The notes under the pieces: model-generated | What the model was told of the DNA's origin: nothing | What the model saw: only the letters and a program-made list of their open reading frames with translations | The model's database searches: none | Made by a program: the position numbers and the translations under genes | Part shown: positions 26,001 to 32,710 of the stretch, in pieces | Layout of the letters: the number at the start of each line of letters is the position of its first letter | Numbering within the stretch: the first letter of the stretch is position 1 | DNA from: CAIJXB01 sp964455905 | GTDB lineage: Bacteria > Chlamydiota > Chlamydiia > Chlamydiales > Rhabdochlamydiaceae | DNA length: 64,000 nucleotides | Reading direction: 5' to 3' | Assembly (NCBI GenBank): GCA_964455905.1 | Contig: CAYVYN010000002.1 | Location: 248,001-312,000, forward strand

Positions 26001-26292
26001 TAATGACATCGTTTACAGATTCAAATCCTGTACAATGAACAAAATCCTCTAAAGAACAAGACTGTGAAATACTACCTAAAATATCTTTGAAAATTTTATC
26101 TATCAAATTAGATCCAGGATAAGAAGCTGAAAATTTATCCAAAGTTTCAAAAGAAACAAACTCCCCTAAAGTATTCAACTCTTTGATGACCTCAAGAGCA
26201 GATAAAATAATATCAACAGAAGCTTCTTTGATTTGAAAACTAAAATCTGAAACACCATCAGAGGGATAAATAATCATACAAAACCAATTCAT
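23035..26292 (-). CDS. Giant ankyrin-like repeat protein (1085 aa)
   Basis: The largest gene of the window. Residues 1-630 are helical with no recognisable domain (for example WTPAQKDKDEWSIKWMSCKK). From about residue 640 to 1065 there are roughly a dozen two-helix units of about 33 residues, such as CLQEAAKHGHLNLVLYLLEN and VIEAASFDEKLEVVKALLLN. They follow the ankyrin core (A-A-x-x-G-H-x-x-V-x-x-L-L-x-x-G) but lack TPLH, like the protein at 4953-5840. Such proteins bind partners and are common candidate effectors of Chlamydia-like bacteria. The ATG at 26292 has a weak ribosome site and an internal Met at residue 6 is an alternative. It is a monocistronic minus-strand gene facing tRNA-Pro. 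Confidence 0.8.
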   Translation of the reverse strand: MNWFCMIIYPSDGVSDFSFQIKEASVDIILSALEVIKELNTLGEFVSFETLDKFSASYPGSNLIDKIFKDILGSISQSCSLEDFVHCTGFESVNDVIKNDLEQELWDRKKAQINIKYLPFIDFIDNTKKNSIFDRARFEELAEEVDSRWESFRTSQPPQWTPAQKDKDEWSIKWMSCKKNWEKFKDCIRNAPSIRYFPENETDRRIEFLKFANRYLQAFKSLSAVELDLFALESINSFIDLCMSGWDAGIRQLQELVSKDVAKDPTIIAQIAARNVRRRIVETALREILKEIPEAITNPHYQNAGRQASHRLLFLGYKNSELGVGERTLAGSIASELKIKSYEILEERYSFEIVNELIDIYKSMSFQDKKKVVDSFLSWYQDAVLANESLLIDNCEELYSICVNLKNWALESSLSQESYETLGKLCISLQNVGISPSFSSLPQDVLIFQQIQQIAPLNIRRLKLFEALSLSKEGSTLIRSLLDERKASLPDESFSELESLIETLERSKDKESQNLYFTRLKQRVFETSQAFEHLRASFNVSLLEKKLIHNQKLSQFGAYFWSVQSKILKIDYESLVTSPILAALSQEPLSSDCTEIILESVSDAIKNIEELHNTNPDSWRDLKQLVASGNLEAVLEKIASRKFDPLERLESAVFFNNADHLLELFSTYRFSDDEIADYFIRAIKKGHTESVIVFLNSSTVLPPDLLWEACEVAITHNHPLVLEILLRWRTYPKDALTSILDNAVQLNNLEIFCVILEIGVFSEQTINQLISFLSYNVLLEFLSFCLKKLSLSYFIKNNCLKIAANEGNLAVVLFWLHKSDFFTEEEDEACLEALKKNHKAIVEVFLNRKSLSVEASAKCLAQIINWDREDLITLLLDSVNFLPTNLIDAIIEIANIGNFNFFKIFHEKFPDIIFEELACIPAAEAGQLEFLSLLFENFTVPDDYKKLCLQEAAKHGHLNLVLYLLENGSISEESRGAAVIEAASFDEKLEVVKALLLNGPITDSARDEAIRRAVFTSRNSLLILRFLLENASDEYRGRTLVKNVKMGSALVVEELLKGRAIPENYMQEARHENDNRKSIFGKMKL

Positions 26293-26559
26293 TTAAAGAA
26301 AAAAACGATTGTATCAAACAAAAAGAAATAAATCAATTTTCCTAAATTAAATTGCAATTTACATTAATTAGAAATGTTGTAAAATAAATTGATTAAATAA
26401 GTAATTGCGATTGTTTTAAAATAAATACATTAAAAAATATATAATTAAAATTATATAGGCTCTTGAGTTTCGATTAATTTTTTTAAGAAATTTCGTTTTC
26501 TAGAATTAATAACACAAAATATAAGTTAGAATTGAAATTTTTATTATGAAAATTTATTA
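26293..26559. other. AT-rich intergenic gap, nothing coding seen
   Basis: An A/T-dominated stretch between the giant ankyrin-like gene and the next minus-strand gene's terminator. Only short scattered words such as aattaaaattatat recur; no ORF, tRNA or stable hairpin was seen. The promoter of the ankyrin-like gene must lie in its left part, but no clear -35/-10 pair stands out. Confidence 0.6.
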
Positions 26560-26597
26560 AAAAAAAAGAGAATTAAACAAGCGATTACGCGCTTGTT
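26560..26597 (-). terminator. Terminator after the trmB-linked unknown gene
   Basis: On the minus strand aacaagcg/cgcttgtt (8-bp stem, loop of 6) is followed by TTTAATTCTCTTTTTTTT. It lies 35 bp past the stop of the gene at 26632-27690. Confidence 0.75.
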
Positions 26598-26631
26598 AAA
26601 AAAGAAATTAAAAAAAAAGACAGAATTAAAA

Positions 26632-27690
26632 TTAGAAAAACACTTCGGCTTCACTTAAATTCTTTGTGAAACTTTCCAAAGAAATTTCGTTTTCCAGCCC
26701 CAACAAAGCTCCAATAGAAACAACCCGTCCACCTGCCGCTAAAAAGCCATGCAATTTACGCAGTCCTTGTGAGCTAAGAGAAGAGGTTAAAACAAGTAAA
26801 TCGTCAATGCCATCCCAACATTCATTTAAGTGACTTTCGTCAATCACTCGAAAAGAAACATCAAAGCGTCCAAGCTCTAAAAAAACAGCGTCTAGAGCAG
26901 AAAGAACCTCAGGGCTTATCTTGTCTTCTAAAGGCAAACAAACCGCTGTTTTAATTTCCGGAACAGAAGAAAAATAAGGAGCGCCTCTACCTACCCAGCC
27001 ACCTAAACAAGCTCCCTCTTCCCAATTTAAGTGACCAAGGGGCGCTCTGCACTTTTTTAAACCTAATAAAATATGTTGAAATCTTTCTTTAGACAAAAGA
27101 AACGCAAGCTCTGCAGTGCTTTTAACAAAAGAAACATCAATTAGACAAAAAACAAGTAAAGAATCAGGTAAAAAAGAAGCTAATCTATGTAGGTATTCAA
27201 CAAAAACATCAGCTCCAAACATTTGTCTTAAAAGATGTTTAGGCAATAACGGACATTCTAAAATTCTTTCTTGGTAGTGGATTTCATGTTGCTCGGTCCA
27301 AAGAAAGTTTTCCGTAAAGTGCGTGCTACCTCTAAACAAAGAAACGCCTAATGATTTTTCTTTAAAAGGCTTCCAAAGTCTTCTTAAAAACTCTTCAATA
27401 CTAAGACCTAAAGAAAAAAAGAGAGCAGAGTCTTGAATAAACATAGGAAAGTTTCCTGTTTTAATATCCAACTCCCAAAGAATCCATTTCCCTTTTAAAA
27501 CAGCTTGTTCGGCTTGATAGTAGCAAGTATCCCAATCAATATCGTCATCAAAACACTTTACAGAAATAAGTAGAGCATTCGCTGAGTCGCTAGGATCAAA
27601 ATCTCCAACTTGCTCTTGAATGATCGGAAAAAACTTTTCCTGGTTCACGTAAATATAGCTATGATCAAATGTGATTTCTACTTCTTCCAT
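26632..27690 (-). CDS. Conserved-looking hypothetical protein next to trmB
   Basis: 352 residues that I cannot assign. There is no signal peptide or membrane helix. The C-terminal 90 residues read like an alpha/beta Rossmann-type fold (ALDAVFLELGRFDVSFRVI, then LLVLTSSLSSQGLRKLHGFL, AAGGRVVSIGALLG), reminiscent of glutamine-amidotransferase-like or GATase1-like cores but without a visible catalytic Cys. The middle contains LLVFCLIDVSFVKSTAEL and GHLNWEEGACLGGWVGRG. It begins three bases after the trmB stop, so it is co-transcribed with trmB and followed by a terminator. Codon use is like its housekeeping neighbours, which argues for an old family rather than a recent import. Confidence 0.7.
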   Translation of the reverse strand: MEEVEITFDHSYIYVNQEKFFPIIQEQVGDFDPSDSANALLISVKCFDDDIDWDTCYYQAEQAVLKGKWILWELDIKTGNFPMFIQDSALFFSLGLSIEEFLRRLWKPFKEKSLGVSLFRGSTHFTENFLWTEQHEIHYQERILECPLLPKHLLRQMFGADVFVEYLHRLASFLPDSLLVFCLIDVSFVKSTAELAFLLSKERFQHILLGLKKCRAPLGHLNWEEGACLGGWVGRGAPYFSSVPEIKTAVCLPLEDKISPEVLSALDAVFLELGRFDVSFRVIDESHLNECWDGIDDLLVLTSSLSSQGLRKLHGFLAAGGRVVSIGALLGLENEISLESFTKNLSEAEVFF

Positions 27691-27693
27691 AAT

Positions 27694-28383
27694 TTACCGT
27701 ACAAATTGCATATAATGAATATTTTTTCCTTGACTTCTCCACAACTCTTCGAAAAAAGACACGCTCCCGTAGCTTGGTTTTTGAGAAGGCCATTGTGTCA
27801 CATAAAAAGGAGCTGGAAAAACAGCTTGCCAAAATTTTCCATTTTCAGCGGTCATCTCTTCGATCATTTGGTGGCTATAAGCTTCGTCATCTGAAACAAA
27901 AGTAGCCTCCCCTCCTCTTTTTACTATGCGCCTAATTTCTTCAACAAACTCTCTTTGAATTAATCTGTTTTTAGCATGCTTTTCTTTAGGCCATGGATCT
28001 GGGAAGTTTACAAAAACAGCCTCTACTGTGGAGTCTTTTATATAATGCTTCGTAAATGTTAACGCATCTCCACAAACAACGAGCAAATTATTCAAAGAAT
28101 AATTTTGTTGTTTTGCCCAAATCTTCTGCACTCTATCAAATCTTTTTTCAACTGCAACCCATAAAACTTGAGAATTATCTTTTGCCTTCTGTTCAATCCA
28201 AGCCCCGTTCCCAGCGCAGTATTCTATACAAATAGAATCAAACGAAGAAAAAACGTCCCACAAAGCTTGCTTATTCCACTGATCATGTTCTTGATAATGC
28301 TTCGGGACGTATAATACTTTTTCTAATAAAATCGGAGCTCTTTCTTCCCAACGAAAAGGAAATTTCAACTGTTTTGGTCTCAT
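27694..28383 (-). CDS. trmB: tRNA (guanine-N7)-methyltransferase
   Basis: 229 residues. TrmB methylates G46 of tRNA variable loops using SAM. A SAM-binding Rossmann fold is seen at CIEYCAGNGAWI. The family's signature VFVNFPDPWPKEKHAKNRLI is intact (usually FPDPWPKxRHxKRR), followed by IQREFVEEIRRIVKRGG. The N-terminal extension is short. An AGGAA site precedes the ATG. The product overlaps no neighbour and is followed after three bases by an unknown gene. Confidence 0.95.
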   Translation of the reverse strand: MRPKQLKFPFRWEERAPILLEKVLYVPKHYQEHDQWNKQALWDVFSSFDSICIEYCAGNGAWIEQKAKDNSQVLWVAVEKRFDRVQKIWAKQQNYSLNNLLVVCGDALTFTKHYIKDSTVEAVFVNFPDPWPKEKHAKNRLIQREFVEEIRRIVKRGGEATFVSDDEAYSHQMIEEMTAENGKFWQAVFPAPFYVTQWPSQKPSYGSVSFFEELWRSQGKNIHYMQFVR

Positions 28384-28579
28384 AATTCCTTGATTCTACT
28401 AAATGTTTCCTTTCTCTTCCAGCGATTTATGTTAAAAATGGATTCGTCATACAGTATTACTTGATCAATTCTATCTATCTTGCTAACCTGAAAAATAAAT
28501 TCATTAACACAAAACAGGGAGCGGTGTTTTCCTCTTGAGGATCTCATAACTATCCGCAAGATTCCACATCGTTAAAATC

Positions 28580-29632
28580 ATGAAAAACAGTATTTTTTTT
28601 ACAGCAATAGCATCTCTTTCTTTAAATTACGCATATAGTGAACCATTACAAGAAGAAACAATTTCGACGCCTTCAGAAACTGCGATGTTGGAATTAGAAA
28701 AAGAACTTTTATCTTTAGAAGATGAGCTTTTAGACTCGAATACTGCAGAAATTGCAGACGCGTCCTCAGACCAGCTCCCCTTAGAAGAAGAAAATATCCA
28801 AAACCTTCTGACTATCGAAGAAGAATCTGCTGCAGAAGCATCCAGTTTGTCTTTTGAAAAATTAGAAACCCCAGATTTTATAGAAAGCTTACAAGAAGAA
28901 AGTCCATCAGATGAAGCTGTTGATCTATTAAAAGACGCTCAACCTGTTTTAATCAGTCAAGTAGAGGAAGGTCTAGGGGCTGAATCTTCAGCTGTAGCAG
29001 CTCACTCAAACGAAATACAAATCAGTTTTAAACAAGTATTTTCAGGATCTCCCCTAATTTATTCATTACTTTTTGGCATGTCTTTGGCTTCAATTACTAT
29101 TTGTCTATATTCTATTTTTCGCATCAAATCACAAAACAAACTATTTCCAACATCAGCACAAGAAATTCGAGCTAAGCTATTAAACAATGACTTTTCAGCT
29201 GTATCTGCTTTTTGTCAAACACATCCTAATCTACTCAATAAAATTGTTTCTGGGGGGCTTGCAGGAAGAAAATATGGCCTACAAGCAATACTCGAAGGCA
29301 TGAAAACAGAAGGAAAGAGAGCTACAATTTCAGCTTGGCAACAGATTGGGATCTTACAAGATATAGCTATAATAGCCCCTATGTTAGGTCTTTTAGGAAC
29401 TGTTATAGGTCTTTTCTATGCTTTTTACGACTTAAATAGATCTTTTGACAGCATCAACAACCTTCTAGATGGTCTTGGTATATCCGTAGGAACTACTGTA
29501 GCTGGAATAGGCGTAGCTATTTTAGCGATGCTTTTACATTCAGCAGTTAAATTTAAACTTGTAAGAGTTTTAGCAAAAGTAGAAGTGGAAGCCGCATCTC
29601 TCGCTCACCTCATGGACGAAAAAAACGCGTAA
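28580..29632 (+). CDS. exbB: MotA/TolQ/ExbB proton channel protein with acidic periplasmic extension
   Basis: 350 residues. A signal-peptide-like start (MKNSIFFTAIASLSLNYAYS) leads to a very acidic segment (residues about 21-150, many EEE and LEKELLSLEDE runs). The channel domain follows: helix one LIYSLLFGMSLASITICLYS, then IAPMLGLLGTVIGLFYAF and GISVGTTVAGIGVAILAMLL, the diagnostic ExbB/TolQ helices. ExbB-ExbD uses the proton motive force to energise TonB- or Tol-type outer-membrane work. The long acidic N-terminus is not in the short E. coli ExbB, although extended forms exist in other phyla. exbD follows after 12 bp. No tonB, tolA or tolB gene follows; an LRR gene does. Confidence 0.9.
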   Translation: MKNSIFFTAIASLSLNYAYSEPLQEETISTPSETAMLELEKELLSLEDELLDSNTAEIADASSDQLPLEEENIQNLLTIEEESAAEASSLSFEKLETPDFIESLQEESPSDEAVDLLKDAQPVLISQVEEGLGAESSAVAAHSNEIQISFKQVFSGSPLIYSLLFGMSLASITICLYSIFRIKSQNKLFPTSAQEIRAKLLNNDFSAVSAFCQTHPNLLNKIVSGGLAGRKYGLQAILEGMKTEGKRATISAWQQIGILQDIAIIAPMLGLLGTVIGLFYAFYDLNRSFDSINNLLDGLGISVGTTVAGIGVAILAMLLHSAVKFKLVRVLAKVEVEAASLAHLMDEKNA

Positions 29633-29644
29633 AGGAGAAGTAAT

Positions 29645-30103
29645 ATGGATCTAATACCTGATGAAGAACTCAAATCCAAAGGCGTTTTGAACTTAACTCC
29701 TATGGTTGACTTTCTTTTTCTAGTTGTTGCTATTTTTGCAACACTTGCAATCACAAGAACGGCCATCTTTGACTCTGAGGTGAACTTAGCTCAAGTGAAA
29801 GAAGAAACAAAAGAAAATACTACAGAGTCGCATGAATATTTAGTGAATTTAAGTGTTACCGAAGAAGGAAAGTATAAATGGGTTACAGAGTTCAATGAAT
29901 ATGCAATGAATGGAGTCCCCTCTATTTTACAAGAATTAACAAAACAAACAGATATGGGCTTGCTTCCAGAAGACCCTTCTAAAACAAAGGTACTTCTCCA
30001 CATAGATGAAAATGCTAAATGGGACCCAATTGTACAGTTAATTTATTCTTTAAAGAAAACAGGATATCCTGTACACCCTGTATACGAAAAAAATCCAAAA
30101 TAA
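29645..30103 (+). CDS. exbD: ExbD/TolR biopolymer transport protein
   Basis: 152 residues. A short cytoplasmic start leads to one membrane helix containing the functional Asp: LTPMVDFLFLVVAIFATLAI (LTPMVD, as in ExbD/TolR). A periplasmic domain follows, ending in VQLIYSLKKTGYPVHPVYE. It works with ExbB, 12 bp upstream, as the proton-driven motor. AAGGAG precedes the ATG. In Chlamydia the pair is followed by Tol-Pal genes; here a repeat-protein gene comes next. Confidence 0.93.
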   Translation: MDLIPDEELKSKGVLNLTPMVDFLFLVVAIFATLAITRTAIFDSEVNLAQVKEETKENTTESHEYLVNLSVTEEGKYKWVTEFNEYAMNGVPSILQELTKQTDMGLLPEDPSKTKVLLHIDENAKWDPIVQLIYSLKKTGYPVHPVYEKNPK

Positions 30104-30260
30104 TAAATTCTTTTTAATTTAGAGTCTTTTATGTTTTATAATATAACAGACTCTAAATCATCCCAAAATAAAATTCGCTATTTACAATAATTTAAAAAAG
30201 TTGATTTTTAAACAAAAAAACAACTAAACTAATTAAAAAATAAAAAAAGCGGATCAAATT

Positions 30261-31703
30261 ATGCAAGCTACAACTATTAATTTAAGAAGTCAGCTAGAAT
30301 TACTAAATCAAAAATTAGACCAAAAATTACAGATTGGACTAAAAACAATTGAAAGTATCGTAAAAAAAGCAATCCCCTTTGTAGGAACCTCTTCTTCATT
30401 AACCTCTCTAATACAAGCGCTAAGCTCAAAACTAGAATATTGGACAGACATAGATGTGGTGCGGGTATTTAAATCTATTGTACAACTTCAAAACACACTA
30501 CCCAAGCCAAGAGACCTCCACCCGTTTCTTGATTCGTTTATGCTAAAAAACCAACAACGAATTAATCTTTTATTCGAAGAAGCCATCTTTTTAAGTTCAC
30601 TTTTTGAAAAAAAATCCCCGCCAAATCTTAGTACAATCTGTAATTTTTTAAGAAAAATAGATTCTTTCGAAACAGCACCTCAAATGCAAAATATTTTAAC
30701 TCTTCTAAGAAAACACTGCAAATCAATCTCTAATCCTATTAGTGGGGCAATTCAAAATTTCATCACCCCTATTTCGAAATGTAATAATGTAGATTTTTTC
30801 AGGTTAGTGTGTGAGTTTCTTGAGTCAAAAGAAACCCTAAATTTAGCTTGCTCATTAAACAAAACCTTGAAGGAATCATTGGACCCGACAATAATCCATC
30901 TTAAAATCAAACTAATCAATCAAGGGCTTTCTGTGAAATCCTTGGGGATCAACGAAGAGCAGTTAATTAGTTTGTTAAAAGCAAGTAACTGGCCAGTTCA
31001 AACAATAAACTTAAACGAAACAGAGTTTACAAGCTTCACTCAGATTTTAGACCTTTGCCCTGATATAAAATCGCTTTCCGCTGAATCGATTAATAACCCC
31101 GATTTAATCCAAGAAATTCTAGAACACCCAAATTCACAAAAGATAACGAGCCTAAATCTAGCAAATAACCGTTTTAGATGTAATATTGCAATTCAGATTG
31201 CAAAAAAAATGCCGAATTTAAAGACTTTAAACTTGAGTGGAAACAGAGTTGGCGGGCTTGGGGAATTCGGAAAACAAGCTCCTAAAGCAATAGCAGAAAT
31301 GCCCCATCTAGAAAATATATTTCTAGCTTCTTGTGACATTAAAACAGACGCTGCAGCCATATTACTTAGCAAAACAACCTTAAAACGAGTAGATCTTAGT
31401 AATAATGGTATAGAAAATGGCGTGACTAAGCTGCGTCTTCCTGTTCTAAAAGAACTCAATTTAGAATATAATCGATTAGGTGATTCTGAAATATGTTCGA
31501 TCTTAGAATTCATGCCCGAAATCGAAGAATTACATCTTCGAAGTAACTGTATAACTGAAATGGGAGTTGAGTATATTTTTAATAACAAACCAGTATCCTT
31601 AAAAAAAATCACGCTAGCTCATAACAAGTTTGATTTGCCTATCTTTGCAGAAGATTCTATTTCAAACCTAAGAAATGAAGGTGTAGAAGTTGTTTTAGAC
31701 TAA
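30261..31703 (+). CDS. LRR protein of the F-box-like family, divergent copy
   Basis: 480 residues. Residues 1-175 are helical and unique to this copy. From about 175 the layout matches the LRR proteins at 0.7-4.1 kb: a degenerate F-box-like stretch (VDFFRLVCEFLESKETLNLA), the linker LSVKSLGINEEQLISLL, the ILDLCPDIKSLSAESI segment, then six or seven LRRs (ITSLNLANNRF, LKTLNLSGNRVGG, LKRVDLSNNGI, LKELNLEYNRLG, IEELHLRSNCI). The repeats are irregular and not expanded, unlike the tandem trio, so this may be an older member of the family. It stands alone downstream of exbD, 157 bp away, and an AT-rich leader precedes the ATG. A host-targeting role is inferred from the family only. Confidence 0.8.
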   Translation: MQATTINLRSQLELLNQKLDQKLQIGLKTIESIVKKAIPFVGTSSSLTSLIQALSSKLEYWTDIDVVRVFKSIVQLQNTLPKPRDLHPFLDSFMLKNQQRINLLFEEAIFLSSLFEKKSPPNLSTICNFLRKIDSFETAPQMQNILTLLRKHCKSISNPISGAIQNFITPISKCNNVDFFRLVCEFLESKETLNLACSLNKTLKESLDPTIIHLKIKLINQGLSVKSLGINEEQLISLLKASNWPVQTINLNETEFTSFTQILDLCPDIKSLSAESINNPDLIQEILEHPNSQKITSLNLANNRFRCNIAIQIAKKMPNLKTLNLSGNRVGGLGEFGKQAPKAIAEMPHLENIFLASCDIKTDAAAILLSKTTLKRVDLSNNGIENGVTKLRLPVLKELNLEYNRLGDSEICSILEFMPEIEELHLRSNCITEMGVEYIFNNKPVSLKKITLAHNKFDLPIFAEDSISNLRNEGVEVVLD

Positions 31704-31852
31704 TATCTAAGAGCATGTTTTCTCATGAACAGTTAAAAAACGGTCTAAAAGACTCTTTTCAACAAGGAAAAACCTTCTAAAAGCATTTTTTTTTAATTTT
31801 ATTACAAAAGGCTTTGACAAAAAGAAGGTGCTTTGCGCATAATCTCTTATCT

Positions 31853-31934
<82 letters not shown>

Positions 31935-31939
31935 ATTTA

Positions 31940-31988
31940 GGCGAAGGTGCTTCAAAAGCATAAACCTTCGCCGTTTTTCTTTAGGTTT
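31940..31988 (+). terminator. Terminator after tRNA-Leu
   Basis: The stem ggcgaaggt/accttcgcc (9 bp) with a long loop is followed by GTTTTTCTTT, five bases beyond the tRNA. Confidence 0.85.
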
Positions 31989-32088
31989 TATCTTAAAACC
32001 TTATTTCTCTACTCTTAAACTAACATCTAGGAAAAAATAGAGAAATTCTGCATGATAATTTTTTTGTACAGCTTTTAAAGGAGCCCCC

Positions 32089-32703
32089 TTGGACCAAGCA
32101 AAAAAAACGCTTTTTTTTGATATTCAAAATGTGCTTTTTTTCTTTGACGTAAAAAAAATGCACAAACAAATAGCCGACTATTGCAAAATTAAAGAACCTG
32201 AAGTGGAAGAACTTTTGCAAACAACCGGCTGGGGAGAGATGTATGAAAGAGGAGAAATTGACAGCAGAACTTTATTTCATTACCTACCTGCTCACATCCA
32301 AGGAGATCAAGGATTTTCCGGATGGTTTGATGCCATCTCTAACGTCTTTGAACCTAACGATTTGATCACTCCTGTCATTAAAAAACTAAAACAAAACGGC
32401 ATGAATTTATGTATTTGCTCAAACATCTGTGAAGCGCACTTTAGCTATGCCTATACACACTTCTCCTCTTTACACTTATTCGATGAATACATACTTTCTT
32501 ATGAAGTAAAAGCAAAAAAACCAGAAGAAAAAATGTATGCTTGCGCCTTAGAAAAAGCTAAAACTACAAAAGAAAATGCTTTCTTTATTGAGGGACTAGA
32601 CGAATACACCAAGAAAGCCCATTTGCTGCACATTGACAGCGAAACATATATCAATCCAACATCTTTGCTAAATGAGCTAGCAAAACGAGAACTACTAAAT
32701 TAA
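32089..32703 (+). CDS. HAD-like hydrolase-fold protein with altered nucleophile motif
   Basis: 204 residues from a TTG start with AAAGGAG five bases upstream. The HAD layout is clear: motif I FFDIQNVLFFF, a helical cap (residues about 20-85, including WGEMYERGEI), motif II LCICSNICEAH, and the lysine motif KAKKPEEKMY. Motif IV reads FFIEGLDEYTKKA. Motif I of catalytic HADs is DxDx(T/V); here the second Asp is Gln (DIQNV), and motif IV has Glu where Asp pairs are usual. Both changes suggest weak or altered phosphatase activity. It is closest in style to the epoxide-hydrolase/GPP-phosphatase-like YihX group. rnr begins eight bases downstream, so they form one operon. Confidence 0.8.
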   Translation: MDQAKKTLFFDIQNVLFFFDVKKMHKQIADYCKIKEPEVEELLQTTGWGEMYERGEIDSRTLFHYLPAHIQGDQGFSGWFDAISNVFEPNDLITPVIKKLKQNGMNLCICSNICEAHFSYAYTHFSSLHLFDEYILSYEVKAKKPEEKMYACALEKAKTTKENAFFIEGLDEYTKKAHLLHIDSETYINPTSLLNELAKRELLN

Positions 32704-32710
32704 GGACCGA

